A stretch of DNA of 64,000 bases. Origin: Luteimonas sp. BLCC-B24 (lineage in GTDB: Bacteria; Pseudomonadota; Gammaproteobacteria; Xanthomonadales; Xanthomonadaceae). Shown here piece after piece: positions 1 through 10,660 of the stretch (positions are counted from its first letter, which is position 1; every line of letters begins with the position of its first letter). The notes beneath the pieces were generated by a model. The model was not told the origin of the DNA and searched no databases. It was given only the letters and a program-made list of their open reading frames with translations. Location of the stretch: positions 806,001-870,000 of the forward strand of contig NZ_JAQQGN010000001.1 of the NCBI RefSeq assembly GCF_028550595.1. Direction: 5' to 3'. A program made the position numbers and the translations under genes.

Positions 1-221
1 CTCCGGTCGCCCGACAGCTTGCCCAGCACCTGGGCCAGCCCGCGCGCGAAGCCCGCGTCGCGCTCGCTCTCGCTCTGGCTGCGCACCGGAATTTCGGCCG
101 AGTACAGTCCCGTGCCTTCGGCGCGATCCCCCTCGACCCGCTGCGCCGACGCGGGGCCGGCGAGCAGCAGCGCGGCCAGCAGCCACACGATCATTCCCAA
201 CAGGCGTTTCGGGCGGTGCAT
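1..221 (-). CDS. DUF2066 domain-containing secreted protein (5' part, truncated by window edge)
   Basis: Reading minus from the ATG at 221 gives 73 codons that run off the window. The first 26 residues are a clear signal peptide (basic start, long Leu/Ala core, ending PASAQ), so the product is exported. The mature start carries a LYSAEIPV motif, a Ser/Glu-rich stretch and LAQVLGKLSG, which is the N-terminal pattern of the DUF2066 family. That family commonly sits divergently next to purM in xanthomonads and pseudomonads. Its function is unknown. The C-terminal part is outside the window, so intactness cannot be judged. Confidence 0.75.
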   Translation of the reverse strand, partial: MHRPKRLLGMIVWLLAALLLAGPASAQRVEGDRAEGTGLYSAEIPVRSQSESERDAGFARGLAQVLGKLSGDR

Positions 222-351
222 CCGGCGGATCCTGGACTCGGGTCAACGACGCGGGATGGTGCCACAAACGACGCCCACGGTCCGTGGAACGCCGGTGCCC
301 CGGGCGGACCGGATCGCGCCCGGCTGCTAGAATTCGCGTTCTTTCCGCCTC

Positions 352-1407
352 GTGACGGCCGCCGTGACCGCCCCTACTCCCCTGACCTACCGCGATGCCG
401 GCGTCGACATCGACGCGGGCAATGCACTTGTCGAACGCATCAAGCCGCTGGTCAAGCGCAGCTTCCGTCCCGAGGTGATGGGAGGGCTCGGCGGGTTCGG
501 CGCGCTGTTCGATCTGTCGGGCAAGTACCGCGAGCCGGTGCTGGTCTCGGGCACGGATGGCGTGGGCACCAAGCTCAAGCTCGCCCAGCAGCTGGGCCGG
601 CACGACACCATCGGCATCGACCTGGTCGGCATGTGCGTCAACGACGTGCTGGTGCAAGGTGCCGAACCGCTGTTCTTCCTCGATTATTTCGCCACCGGCA
701 AGCTCGACATCGAGACCACGGCCGCGGTCATCGGCGGCATCGCCCGCGGCTGTGAACTCGCCGGTTGCGCACTGATCGGCGGCGAGACCGCGGAGATGCC
801 CGACATGTACGCCATCGGCGAATACGACCTGGCCGGCTTCACGGTCGGTGCGGTCGAGAAGTCGGAACTGCGCGACGGTTCGGCCGTGCGCGCGGGCGAC
901 GTGCTGATCGGCATCGCCTCGAGCGGCCCCCACTCCAACGGCTACTCGCTGATCCGGCGCATCTTCGATCGTGCCGGTCGTCCGACCGACGTGGAGGTCG
1001 GCGGCGTGCCGCTGGTCGATGCGCTGATGGCGCCGACCGCGCTTTACGTCAAGCCGGTGCTCGAACTGCTGCGCAGCGAACTCGGCCCGCAGCTGCACGC
1101 GATGGCCCACATCACCGGCGGCGGCCTCACCGAGAACATCATCCGCGTGATTCCGGACGGTCTCGGGTTGCAGATCGACGCGTCGTCGTGGCCGATGCCG
1201 CCGGTATTCGAATGGTTGCAGCGCGAAGGCGCCGTGGCCGATCACGAGATGTGGCGTACGTTCAACTGCGGCATCGGCTTCGTGCTCGCGGTGCCGGCCG
1301 ATGCCGTGGCCGCGTTCGGCAGCGCCCTCGACGGTCTCGAACTTCGACACTGGACGATCGGCGAGGTCGTGAACACGGACGGGGCCGAGCGTGTCCGCAT
1401 CGTCTGA
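352..1407 (+). CDS. purM: Phosphoribosylformylglycinamidine cyclo-ligase (AIR synthetase)
   Basis: A 351-residue PurM, full length for the family (E. coli 345). It closes the imidazole ring of formylglycinamidine ribonucleotide to AIR with ATP in cytosolic purine synthesis. The nucleotide-binding signature GTDGVGTK lies at residues 67-74, followed by [16 protein letters not shown] at 97-112, and [11 protein letters not shown] follows further on. The start is GTG at 352; a second in-frame GTG at 364 is possible. It is divergent from the DUF2066 gene and followed by purN, the usual gammaproteobacterial pairing. Confidence 0.97.
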   Translation: MTAAVTAPTPLTYRDAGVDIDAGNALVERIKPLVKRSFRPEVMGGLGGFGALFDLSGKYREPVLVSGTDGVGTKLKLAQQLGRHDTIGIDLVGMCVNDVLVQGAEPLFFLDYFATGKLDIETTAAVIGGIARGCELAGCALIGGETAEMPDMYAIGEYDLAGFTVGAVEKSELRDGSAVRAGDVLIGIASSGPHSNGYSLIRRIFDRAGRPTDVEVGGVPLVDALMAPTALYVKPVLELLRSELGPQLHAMAHITGGGLTENIIRVIPDGLGLQIDASSWPMPPVFEWLQREGAVADHEMWRTFNCGIGFVLAVPADAVAAFGSALDGLELRHWTIGEVVNTDGAERVRIV

Positions 1408-1529
1408 GTGCGCCCCCACGCGCGTCGCGCGCGGTGCGTTTGCGCTGATGCGTCCGGCGCGTCGCGACACCGGTGCGCTGCCGTCGCGACGTCGCCGGCC
1501 GCCGACGTCGGCTGCGGACGCGCGCTGAC

Positions 1530-2186
1530 GTGCCGCTGCGCATCGCCGTCGTCGCCTCGGGGCGGGGCAGCAATCTGCAGGCGATCCTCGACGCCATCGC
1601 CGCCGGCACACTCGATGCCGAGGTCGTCGGGGTCTGGTCGGACCGGCGCGATGCGTTCGCGCTGGAGCGCGCGCGATCGGCCGGCGTGCCCGCGCATCCG
1701 GTGCGTCCTCGCGACTACGCCGACCGCGCCGCGCACGACCTGGCCTTGTTCGGCGCCATCGACGCGGCCGCGCCCGATCTGATCGTCTGCGCCGGCTACA
1801 TGCGTCTGATCGGGGCAGCGGCAGTCGAGGCCCGCCCGGGTCGCATGATCAACATCCATCCGTCCCTGCTGCCCGCGTTCAAGGGGCTGCACACGCACCA
1901 GCAGGCGCTCGATGCAGGCGTGACCGAACACGGCGCCAGCGTGCACGTGGTGACCGCCGATCTCGACGCCGGCCCCGTCCTCGCGCAGGCGCGTGTGCCG
2001 GTGCTGCCGGGCGACACGGCGGAGGCGCTGGCCGCCCGGGTGCTCGCCCGCGAGCATCCGTTGCTGCTCGAAACCCTGCGCTGGATTGCCGACGGACGCC
2101 TGGTTCTGCAGGGGTCCCGCGTCCAGGTGAACGGGCGTCCACTGACCGCGCCGCTTCAGCTGGCAGCCAACCAGCGGTTTGCATGA
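1530..2186 (+). CDS. purN: Phosphoribosylglycinamide formyltransferase 1
   Basis: Transfers the formyl group of 10-formyl-tetrahydrofolate to glycinamide ribonucleotide, the third step of purine synthesis. From GTG at 1530 the protein is 218 residues (E. coli 212). The substrate motif GRGSN is at 11-15, and the catalytic triad is visible as N108, H110 (NIHPSLLP) and D146 (TADLDAG), each two residues beyond its E. coli position. The open frame extends upstream to 1473, but that part is Arg-rich and unlike PurN, so I use 1530. It lies 122 bp after purM. Confidence 0.95.
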   Translation: MPLRIAVVASGRGSNLQAILDAIAAGTLDAEVVGVWSDRRDAFALERARSAGVPAHPVRPRDYADRAAHDLALFGAIDAAAPDLIVCAGYMRLIGAAAVEARPGRMINIHPSLLPAFKGLHTHQQALDAGVTEHGASVHVVTADLDAGPVLAQARVPVLPGDTAEALAARVLAREHPLLLETLRWIADGRLVLQGSRVQVNGRPLTAPLQLAANQRFA

Positions 2187-2196
2187 TGGCTGCCTC

Positions 2197-2904
2197 ATGC
2201 GCCCCCTCCTTCTGCTCCTCGCCCTGCTGATCGCTGCGCCACTGGGCGCCGCCGAGTTGCGCCCGTTCGTCGCCACCTACGACGCGTGGTACCAGGGCAA
2301 GGCGGCCGGCGAAGCGACGATGCGGCTCGCGCCGCAGGGCGACCGGTGGGATATCGCGCTCGACATCCGCGGCAACCGCGGCTTCGCCGGCGTGTTCGGC
2401 CTCAACCTGAGCCAGCACACGGTGTTCGACGTGGTGAACGGCCTGTACCGGCCGCTGCAGCAGGCCACCGTGCGCAAGGCGGCCGTGTTCTTCAACCGGC
2501 GCGTCACCGGCGTGTACGACTGGAGCCGCAAGGTGGCGCAGTGGAGCGGCGACCTGAAGGCCAGCCGCAGGCAGCCGGTGCCGCTCCAGCCCGGCGACAT
2601 GAGTACGCTGCTGATCAATCTCGCGGTGATCCGCGATGCAACGCCCGGGGCCGGCCTGCGCTACCGCTTCGTCGATGGCGGTCGGGTCCGCGAGTACCAC
2701 TACCAGGCCGAGCAGGCCCCGGAGATCGTGCCGGTCGGTGAGATGAGCTATTCCGCGCTGCGCGTTTCACGGACCAACGGCGGCAACGACGAGATGATCA
2801 TCTGGGTCGCCGACGGCGTGCCCACGCCGGTCCGCATCCTGCAACGCGAAGATGGCGAGGACGCGATCGATCTGCGCCTCGTCGAATACCAAGGAGTTCA
2901 ATGA
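2197..2904 (+). CDS. DUF3108 domain-containing exported protein (first of tandem pair)
   Basis: A 235-residue protein starting at ATG 2197. The frame is open to a TTG at 2181-overlapping sequence, but the signal peptide (RPLLLLLALLIAAPLGAA) begins at this ATG. The mature part matches DUF3108: PFVATYDAWY near the start, YDWSRK, the conserved PVPLQPGDM, then LRYRFVDGG. DUF3108 proteins are periplasmic or envelope proteins of unknown function that resemble lipoprotein-carrier folds. The stop overlaps the start of a paralogous gene at 2901, so the two are translationally coupled. It follows purN directly, as in other xanthomonads. Confidence 0.85.
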   Translation: MRPLLLLLALLIAAPLGAAELRPFVATYDAWYQGKAAGEATMRLAPQGDRWDIALDIRGNRGFAGVFGLNLSQHTVFDVVNGLYRPLQQATVRKAAVFFNRRVTGVYDWSRKVAQWSGDLKASRRQPVPLQPGDMSTLLINLAVIRDATPGAGLRYRFVDGGRVREYHYQAEQAPEIVPVGEMSYSALRVSRTNGGNDEMIIWVADGVPTPVRILQREDGEDAIDLRLVEYQGVQ

Positions 2905-3620
2905 TGTCGCTGCATGCCCTCGTGTCCCGTCCCGCGCAGCTGTGCGCGGCCGCCCTGCTCGCGATCGCTGCACTGCCGGCGCTGGCGATCGAGCCGTTCA
3001 ATGCGACCTACCAGGCCAATTTCATGGGCATGCGCGCCGAGGCGAACATGAACCTCGCACGTGAGTCCGGCAATCGCTGGACGTACGGTCTCCAGGTGGC
3101 CGGTGCGGGCGCGCGGCTGCAGCAGACCACCGTGTTCGAGACCAATGGCGAGCAGTGGCGGCCGATCTCGAGCACCGATTCGCAGCGCGGCGAATCCGGG
3201 CTGGCGGCGATGCTGCTCAAGCGCCGTGAACTCAACACCACTTATGACTGGAACGCGGGCGAGGCGCGGTTCACGGGCGACGTGCGCGAGGGCCAGAGCG
3301 CGCCGGTCAGGCTGCAGCCGGGCGACCTGGACGGCATGCTGATGAACCTCGTGCTCGTGCGCGACGTGCAGGCCGGCAAGTCGCCGCTGCGCTACCGCCT
3401 GGTCGAGGACGGGCGCAGCAAGCGTCAGGTGTTCGAACGCCAGGGCACGGAGCCTGTGACGGTGGGCGGCCGCACGCTGCAGGCGACGAAGGTGGTGCGC
3501 ACCGATGGCCGCCGCCAGATCGTGGCCTGGATCGTCGACGACCTGCCGGTGCCGGCGCGCCTGCTGCAGCGCCGTGACGGCAAGGACCACATCGACATGC
3601 GACTGCAATCGGTCAACTGA
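2901..3620 (+). CDS. DUF3108 domain-containing exported protein (second of tandem pair)
   Basis: A 239-residue product from ATG 2901, which overlaps the preceding TGA by 4 bp; an AAGGAG ribosome site begins at 2891. It has a signal peptide ending PALA and the same architecture as its neighbour: PFNATYQANF, TTYDW, PVRLQPGDLDG, a conserved LVLVRD segment and SPLRYRLVEDG, ending IDMRL. The two are clearly tandem paralogs. The likely location is the periplasm. The function is unknown. A strong terminator follows at about 3643. Confidence 0.85.
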   Translation: MMSLHALVSRPAQLCAAALLAIAALPALAIEPFNATYQANFMGMRAEANMNLARESGNRWTYGLQVAGAGARLQQTTVFETNGEQWRPISSTDSQRGESGLAAMLLKRRELNTTYDWNAGEARFTGDVREGQSAPVRLQPGDLDGMLMNLVLVRDVQAGKSPLRYRLVEDGRSKRQVFERQGTEPVTVGGRTLQATKVVRTDGRRQIVAWIVDDLPVPARLLQRRDGKDHIDMRLQSVN

Positions 3621-3642
3621 CGCCGCCCGGTGTCCCCACGGC

Positions 3643-3669
3643 AAAAGCCCCGCACGTGCGGGGCTTTTT
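3643..3669. terminator. Bidirectional rho-independent terminator
   Basis: The stem GCCCCGCA / TGCGGGGC is flanked by AAAA on the left and TTTTT on the right, so it can terminate both the plus-strand DUF3108 pair and the minus-strand gene ending at 3684. Confidence 0.85.
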
Positions 3670-3683
3670 CGTACGGCCGGCCC

Positions 3684-3983
3684 TCAGGACGCGGACGGCT
3701 CGGTCCGGCATTCCATCCGGATGACCTCGCCACTGCGTCGCCAGCGGTACTCCACGCACTGACGCTGTCCGCGCTGCGTGCGGATCGCGGACACGGAGAC
3801 GAATCCCTGGAGGATCTCCCGGCGCGTGAGTTCGCCGTCCTCGTTCCAGTCCATGTCCTTGAACGCCATGCCGCTCATCGCCGCGGCGCCCACGTACTGC
3901 AGCCAGCCCAGCCCCAGCAGGACCACCGCCAGCGTGGCGAACAGTGCGATGCGCCGGTTCGACAGGCGCCCCCGGAACGCCAC
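3684..3983 (-). CDS. Small membrane-anchored EF-hand protein
   Basis: A 99-residue product directly after murA. The start is GTG 3983 or TTG 3989, either overlapping or abutting the murA stop. Residues 11-30 form one hydrophobic segment (signal anchor). A textbook EF-hand loop follows, with D45, N47, D49, G50, E51, T53 and E56 in the 1-3-5-7-9-12 positions. The tail has two Cys (76, 91). I infer a calcium-binding periplasmic domain tethered to the inner membrane. No named family is recognised. It ends at the shared terminator at 3643-3669. Confidence 0.7.
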   Translation of the reverse strand: MAFRGRLSNRRIALFATLAVVLLGLGWLQYVGAAAMSGMAFKDMDWNEDGELTRREILQGFVSVSAIRTQRGQRQCVEYRWRRSGEVIRMECRTEPSAS

Positions 3984-3985
3984 CG

Positions 3986-5566
<1,581 letters not shown>

Positions 5567-5656
5567 TCATCGCCGACGCCGCCGGTCGCGGGGCATTCAC
5601 GGCGGGAAGCGCATAAAATGAACGGCTTAGCCTAACGGAAAAGCCCCTTGGCGGAT

Positions 5657-6658
5657 ATGGTTCCCACCTCGCACACGCCCACCTCCGGCGCGGTCTCGTT
5701 CGCCGACAGCGGACGCCGTGTCTTCGCGGTCGAGACCCAAGGGCTGCAGGCCGTTGCCGCCCGTCTGGACGGGGCATTCAGCGCCGCGTGCGCACGCATG
5801 CTCGAGTGCCGCGGCCGCGTGGTGTGCACGGGCATGGGCAAGTCCGGCCACGTGGCGCGCAAGATCGCGGCCACGCTCGCGTCCACCGGCACGCCGGCGT
5901 TCTACGTGCATCCCGGAGAAGCCGGGCACGGCGATCTCGGCATGATCACCGACGCCGACGTCGTCCTGGCCCTGTCGTACTCCGGTGAATCGGACGAGAT
6001 CCTGATGCTGCTGCCGGTGCTCAAGCGCCAGGGCAATCCGCTGATCGCGATGACCGGGCGCACCGCCTCCACGCTGGCGACCGCGGCCGACGTCCACCTC
6101 GACATCAGCGTACCGGCCGAGGCCTGCCCGCTGGCGCTGGCGCCGACCTCCAGCACCACCGCGTCGCTGGCGATGGGCGATGCGCTGGCGGTGGCACTGC
6201 TGGAGGCGCGTGGGTTCACCGCCGACGATTTCGCACGCTCGCATCCCGCCGGTGCGCTGGGCCGGCGCCTGCTGCTGCACATCCGCGACGTCATGCATGG
6301 CGGCGACGAGATTCCCGCGGTCACCGCCGACGCCACCCTGGCCGATGCGCTGATGGAGATGAGCCGCAAGCGCCTGGGCATGACCGTGGTCGTCGACGAT
6401 GCGCAGCGCCTGATCGGCCTCTACACCGACGGCGACCTGCGCCGCACGCTGACCGACCCCGCCATCGACGTGCGCAACGCGCGGATCGCCGACGTGATGA
6501 CCCGTGAGCCGTCGTTCGTGGACGCCGACGCGCTGGCGGTGGAGGCCGCCCGCCTGATGGAGACCCGCAAGATCACCATGCTCCCCGTGGTCGATGCCGA
6601 GCGGCGGGTGGTTGGTGCCCTGAACATTCAGGACCTGTTGCGCGCGCGCGTGGTGTAA
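5657..6658 (+). CDS. kdsD: D-arabinose 5-phosphate isomerase (KpsF/GutQ family)
   Basis: Interconverts ribulose 5-phosphate and arabinose 5-phosphate, the first step toward Kdo for LPS. It is 333 residues from ATG 5657; a TTG at 5648 is an alternative. A sugar-isomerase (SIS) domain spans about 45-180 with GMGKSGH at 59-65 and SYSGESDE at 108-115. Two CBS domains follow, around 215-270 and 280-333. It opens a long plus-strand block (kdsC, lptC, lptA, lptB, rpoN), the standard LPS-transport operon. An AT-rich TAAAAT at 5614 could serve as a -10. Confidence 0.96.
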   Translation: MVPTSHTPTSGAVSFADSGRRVFAVETQGLQAVAARLDGAFSAACARMLECRGRVVCTGMGKSGHVARKIAATLASTGTPAFYVHPGEAGHGDLGMITDADVVLALSYSGESDEILMLLPVLKRQGNPLIAMTGRTASTLATAADVHLDISVPAEACPLALAPTSSTTASLAMGDALAVALLEARGFTADDFARSHPAGALGRRLLLHIRDVMHGGDEIPAVTADATLADALMEMSRKRLGMTVVVDDAQRLIGLYTDGDLRRTLTDPAIDVRNARIADVMTREPSFVDADALAVEAARLMETRKITMLPVVDAERRVVGALNIQDLLRARVV

Positions 6659-6691
6659 CCCTCTTCCGTATTCATGGATCGATTCCGTCCG

Positions 6692-7255
6692 ATGTCCGCC
6701 TCCCCGCTCGACGCCGCCTTCGCTCATGTGCCCGCCGATATCGTGGCGCGCGCGCGTCGTGTGCGGCTGGCCTGCTTCGATGTCGACGGCACGTTGACCG
6801 ACGGCGCGCTGACGTTCGACAGCGACGGTCGTGAACTCAAGACCTTCCACGTCCACGATGGCCAGGGCCTGGTCCTGCTGCGCAAGGCCGGCATCGCGGT
6901 CGCGCTGATCACCGCGCGTCAGGGCAGCATCGTCGAGCGGCGCGCACGGGATCTGGGCATCGAGGCGCACCTGCACGTCGCCGACAAGGCGGCGCAGGTC
7001 GAACGCCTGCGCACGGCGCTCGGCCTCGACGCCGACGCGGTGGCGTTCATGGGCGATGACCTCGCCGATGTCGCCGCGATGCGGGCCGCCGGTCTGGCGG
7101 TCGCGCCGGCCGATGGGCACCGCTGCGCCGCCGATGTCGCCCACTGGCACACCACGGCCCGCGGCGGCCGCGGCGCGGGACGCGAACTCTGCGACCTCAT
7201 CCTGCACGCACAGGGCCGGCTGGCCGACCTCCATGCCGATGGACGGGTCTCGTGA
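6692..7255 (+). CDS. kdsC: 3-deoxy-D-manno-octulosonate 8-phosphate phosphatase
   Basis: A HAD-superfamily phosphatase of 187 residues (E. coli 188) that dephosphorylates Kdo-8-P. The nucleophile/acid pair is D30 and D32 in [15 protein letters not shown] supplies motif II, K of VADKAAQ motif III, and GDDLAD motif IV. I chose ATG 6692; ATG 6674 would add six residues. The gene overlaps lptC by 4 bp, so coupled translation is likely. Confidence 0.96.
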   Translation: MSASPLDAAFAHVPADIVARARRVRLACFDVDGTLTDGALTFDSDGRELKTFHVHDGQGLVLLRKAGIAVALITARQGSIVERRARDLGIEAHLHVADKAAQVERLRTALGLDADAVAFMGDDLADVAAMRAAGLAVAPADGHRCAADVAHWHTTARGGRGAGRELCDLILHAQGRLADLHADGRVS

Positions 7256-7818
7256 ACTGGCGCATCACGCTCACGCTGGTGCTCCTCGCGGGCGCGCTGT
7301 TCTCCGGCTGGGCCGCCTGGCAGCAGAAGGACGCACTCGTCACCGAGGCCGCGACCGACGGACGCACGGATTACCTGCTGCGCGATTTCGATCTCGTGGC
7401 CCTCGACCGCGAGGGCCAGGAAGCCTTTTCCGTCGCGGCGCCGCAACTCCAGCAGACCCCCGGCGCACGCACGCTCGAGCTGGAGACCCCGGTCTTCCAC
7501 ATTCCGGCCGAAGACGGCAGCGGCCGGTGGACGGTGGTCTCGGAGACCGGCTGGGTGTCCGACGACAACGAGGAAGTGCGGCTGCGCGGCGACGTCACCG
7601 CGACCAGTCCGGACGGCGCGCCGCGCCCGACGACCATGCGCACCGACGCCCTCGACATCTTCCCCCAGCGCAGCCAGGCGGCGACCGACGCCGCCGTGGC
7701 CGTCACCCAGCCCGGCACTACAATGCAGGGCACCGGCATGCGTGCCGACCTCGAGACGGGTCGGATCGAACTTCTCTCCCAGGTGAGATTCCGCAATGAG
7801 CCCACTTCCCGCCGCTAG
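7252..7818 (+). CDS. lptC: LPS export ABC transporter periplasmic protein LptC
   Basis: A 188-residue bitopic inner-membrane protein that passes LPS from LptBFG to LptA. GTG 7252 overlaps the kdsC stop. One N-terminal membrane segment (ITLTLVLLAGALFSGWAAW) is followed by a beta-jellyroll-type periplasmic domain with the family pattern YLLRDFDLVALDREG and LETPVFHIP. The end overlaps lptA by 23 bp. Confidence 0.93.
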   Translation: MNWRITLTLVLLAGALFSGWAAWQQKDALVTEAATDGRTDYLLRDFDLVALDREGQEAFSVAAPQLQQTPGARTLELETPVFHIPAEDGSGRWTVVSETGWVSDDNEEVRLRGDVTATSPDGAPRPTTMRTDALDIFPQRSQAATDAAVAVTQPGTTMQGTGMRADLETGRIELLSQVRFRNEPTSRR

Positions 7819-8335
7819 GCTGCTTCTGCTCGCGATCGCGCTGGCCCCGGCGCTCGCCACGGCGAAGTCGTCGGATCGCAACCAGACCCTGTCCGTCGAT
7901 GCCGGCGGCAGCGACTGCTCGGTCAGCAACGAGGCGCTGCCGTGCCTGTTCACCAACGGTGTGACGATCACCCAGGGCACGCTGGAGATCCAGGCCACGC
8001 GCGCCGATGTGCGCCGCCGCAACGGCGAGTTCCAGCGCGTCATCCTTACTGGCGGCCCCGTGCGCATGAAGCAGCAGATGGACGATGGCGGCTGGGTCGA
8101 TGCCACCGCCGCGCAGGCCGACTACAACATGCCCAACGACACGGTCGTGCTGACCGGCGGCGCCGTGGTCAACCAGCCCGGCCGTGGGCGCATGGAAGGT
8201 GAGCGCATCGTCTACAACATGGCGTCGGGCCAGGTGCAGGGCGGCGGCGAGGGCCAGGGCCGCGTGCGCATGCAGTTCGAGCCGCGCAACCGCAGCCAGG
8301 CGACGCCGGCCGGCGGTCAGGGCGGCACCCGCTGA
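7796..8335 (+). CDS. lptA: Lipopolysaccharide transport periplasmic protein LptA
   Basis: A 179-residue periplasmic LPS-bridge component with an N-terminal signal peptide (about 1-23). The OstA/LptA fold shows in the repeated strands: [41 protein letters not shown] and [10 protein letters not shown]. It sits between lptC (23 bp overlap) and lptB (1-base overlap), the conserved order. Confidence 0.94.
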   Translation: MSPLPAARLLLLAIALAPALATAKSSDRNQTLSVDAGGSDCSVSNEALPCLFTNGVTITQGTLEIQATRADVRRRNGEFQRVILTGGPVRMKQQMDDGGWVDATAAQADYNMPNDTVVLTGGAVVNQPGRGRMEGERIVYNMASGQVQGGGEGQGRVRMQFEPRNRSQATPAGGQGGTR

Positions 8336-9054
8336 TGCTGGTCGTCGAGGGCCTGCGCAAGCGCTACAAGCAGCGCGAGATCGTCAAGAATTTCGGTCTG
8401 ACGCTCGAGGCGGGCGAGGTGGTCGGCCTGCTCGGCCCCAACGGTGCCGGCAAGACGACCTGCTTCTACATGATCGTCGGCCTGGTGCCGGCCGACGCCG
8501 GGCGCATCGTGCTCGACGGCCGCGACATCACGGCCGAACCGATGTACACCCGCGCCAAGCGCGGGGTCGGCTATCTGCCGCAGGAGCCGTCGGTGTTCCG
8601 CAAGCTCAGCGTGGCCGACAACATCATGCTGGTGCTCGAACTGCGCGAGGACCTCGATCAGGCCGGGCGCCGCAAGCAGCTCGCCGACCTGATGGACGAA
8701 CTGCAGATCACCCACGTTGCCGACCAGGCCGGCGCCAGCCTCTCGGGCGGTGAGCGTCGCCGCGTCGAGATCGCCCGCGCGCTCGCCGCCAATCCACGGA
8801 TGATGCTGCTCGACGAGCCCTTCGCGGGCGTCGATCCGATCTCCGTCGGCGAGATCCAGCGCATCGTCACCCATCTCAAGGAACGCGGGATCGGTGTGCT
8901 GATCACCGATCACAATGTCCGCGAAACCTTGGGAATCTGCGACCGGGCGTATATCCTCAGTGACGGCGGCGTGCTCGCACAGGGGGCTCCGGATGCGTTG
9001 CTCGCCAATCCCGATGTGCGACGCGTCTATCTTGGAGAGTCCTTCAGGCTGTAG
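8335..9054 (+). CDS. lptB: LPS export ABC transporter ATP-binding protein LptB
   Basis: A 239-residue ABC ATPase that powers LPS extraction with LptF/LptG, which are not in this window. The Walker A motif GPNGAGKTT starts at residue 34. The Q-loop YLPQE is near 80, the signature [15 protein letters not shown] near 138, Walker [14 protein letters not shown] near 155, and the switch His is in TDHNVRE. Its start shares one base with the lptA stop. Confidence 0.97.
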   Translation: MLVVEGLRKRYKQREIVKNFGLTLEAGEVVGLLGPNGAGKTTCFYMIVGLVPADAGRIVLDGRDITAEPMYTRAKRGVGYLPQEPSVFRKLSVADNIMLVLELREDLDQAGRRKQLADLMDELQITHVADQAGASLSGGERRRVEIARALAANPRMMLLDEPFAGVDPISVGEIQRIVTHLKERGIGVLITDHNVRETLGICDRAYILSDGGVLAQGAPDALLANPDVRRVYLGESFRL

Positions 9055-9090
9055 CAGCGTCGCGCACCCGGCCAAGGAGTTCCGGGCACG

Positions 9091-10527
9091 ATGAAGCCAC
9101 GTCTGCAGACATCGCTGGGACAGCAGCTCGTACTGACGCCGCAGTTGCGTCAGGCGCTGCATCTGCTGCAGCTGTCGGCGGTGGAGCTGGAGACCGAGAT
9201 CGCCGCGGCGGTGGAGAGCAACCCGCTGCTGGACTGGCAGGAGCCCGACAGCATCGGCACGCCCGTGACCGACCGCGCCGCGTCGGAGGCGCGCGACACC
9301 CCGGGCGAACGTGACGACGCACGCGAACGCGAAGACGCCGACACCCCGGGCTGGGAAGGCGACGACAGCTGGTACGGCAGCGGTGCGGGCAATGGCGACG
9401 GCGAGACCGACGGCGACCCGGCGGATCGAATGGTCCAGACCGAGAGCCTGCGCGACCACCTGACCTGGCAGCTGCATCTGAGCCCGATGTCGGCGCACGA
9501 CCGCAACATCGGCATCGCCCTGATCGACGCGATCGACGACGACGGCTATCTGCGCGAATCGCTCGAGGACATCGCCGCCGTCCTGCGCCCCGACACCCAT
9601 GCCACCGCCGCCGAGGTGGCGATGGTGCTGTGCCGGATCCAGCGCTTCGATCCGCCCGGCGTCGGCGCGCGCGACCTCGGCGAATGCCTGTGCCTGCAGC
9701 TCGAGACCCTGCCCGAGGCCACGCCGGGCCGCGCACTGGCGCTGCGTGCGGCGCGCGAGCTGATCGAGCGCCTGCCCAGGCTCGGCGCGAGCGGCCTGGC
9801 CGACGCGCTCGGCTGCAGTGCGGGCGAGGCCGAGACCGCCCTGCAGCTGCTGCGCAGCCTGGATCCCAAGCCGGGCGCCCAGATCGGCATCGTGCCGCAC
9901 GACAACTACGTCACCCCCGACTGCGTGATCACGCGTCACAACGGGGTCTGGCGGGTCGCGCTGGCGGCCAGCCATTTTCCGCGACTGACCATCCACCGCG
10001 GTTACGAGCAGATGATCCAGCATGCCGGCAGCAGTGATGCCGGCTACCTGCGCGGGCGTCTGCAGGAAGCCCGCTGGCTGCTCAAGAATCTCGAAGCGCG
10101 CGGCGAAACCCTGCTCAAGGTGGTGCGTTGTCTGGCACGGCAGCAGTCGGGCTTCCTCGAGTTCGGCAAGCGCGCCTTGCGCCCGCTCACCCTGCGTGAG
10201 GTCGCCGACGAGATCGGCATGCACGAATCCACCGTCTCGCGCGCGGTGGCGCGCAAGTACGTGCACACCCCGCGCGGCACGCTGTCGCTCAAGGATTTTT
10301 TCGACTCGGGTATCGGCACCGAGGGCGGCGGGGAAGCCTCGAGCACCGCGATCCAGCAGATGATCCGCACCCTGGTCGATGCCGAGGACCCGCGCAAGCC
10401 GCTGTCCGACGCCCGTCTGGCCGAACTGCTCAAGGCCTCCGGCGTGCCGGTGGCACGGCGCACCGTGGCCAAGTATCGCGAGGCGCTGCACATCGCCTCG
10501 TCGCACGCCCGCGTTCGCATCGCCTGA
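9091..10527 (+). CDS. rpoN: RNA polymerase sigma-54 factor
   Basis: A 478-residue sigma-54. The Gln/Leu-rich region I at the N-terminus (LGQQLVLTPQLRQALHLLQL) contacts enhancer-binding proteins. An acidic region II follows (roughly 50-110), then the core-binding domain, the helix-turn-helix (TLREVADEIGMHESTVSRA) and the C-terminal RpoN box ARRTVAKYRE that reads the -24 element. It has an AAGGAG ribosome site near 9073 and follows lptB by 36 bp. It is the head of the rpoN-hpf-ptsN group. Confidence 0.98.
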   Translation: MKPRLQTSLGQQLVLTPQLRQALHLLQLSAVELETEIAAAVESNPLLDWQEPDSIGTPVTDRAASEARDTPGERDDAREREDADTPGWEGDDSWYGSGAGNGDGETDGDPADRMVQTESLRDHLTWQLHLSPMSAHDRNIGIALIDAIDDDGYLRESLEDIAAVLRPDTHATAAEVAMVLCRIQRFDPPGVGARDLGECLCLQLETLPEATPGRALALRAARELIERLPRLGASGLADALGCSAGEAETALQLLRSLDPKPGAQIGIVPHDNYVTPDCVITRHNGVWRVALAASHFPRLTIHRGYEQMIQHAGSSDAGYLRGRLQEARWLLKNLEARGETLLKVVRCLARQQSGFLEFGKRALRPLTLREVADEIGMHESTVSRAVARKYVHTPRGTLSLKDFFDSGIGTEGGGEASSTAIQQMIRTLVDAEDPRKPLSDARLAELLKASGVPVARRTVAKYREALHIASSHARVRIA

Positions 10528-10573
10528 ACTTCTGCCGCCCTACGTTGGTCCTTGGAGACGTGGCCGCCGCCGC

Positions 10574-10601
10574 TTGCACCGGGCGCCGGCCGCGCTACTC
10601 T
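10574..10601 (+). promoter_or_regulatory. Candidate sigma-70 promoter for hpf
   Basis: TTGCAC (10574-10579) and TACTCT (10596-10601) are separated by 16 bp in the 133-bp gap between rpoN and hpf, about 60 bp before the hpf start. This is pattern matching only. Confidence 0.35.
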
Positions 10602-10660
10602 GGACCTGATCGCCTGCGTCGATCGCGGGCGATCCTTCCCAACGTTGAAGGAGCTTGCCG

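Noticed and set aside
1473..1529. N-terminal extension of purN
   Set aside because: Nineteen Arg-rich residues absent from PurN proteins. The catalytic residues align with E. coli when the start is at 1530.
8317..10506. 729-codon open frame on minus
   Set aside because: Antisense to lptB and rpoN, both certain genes.
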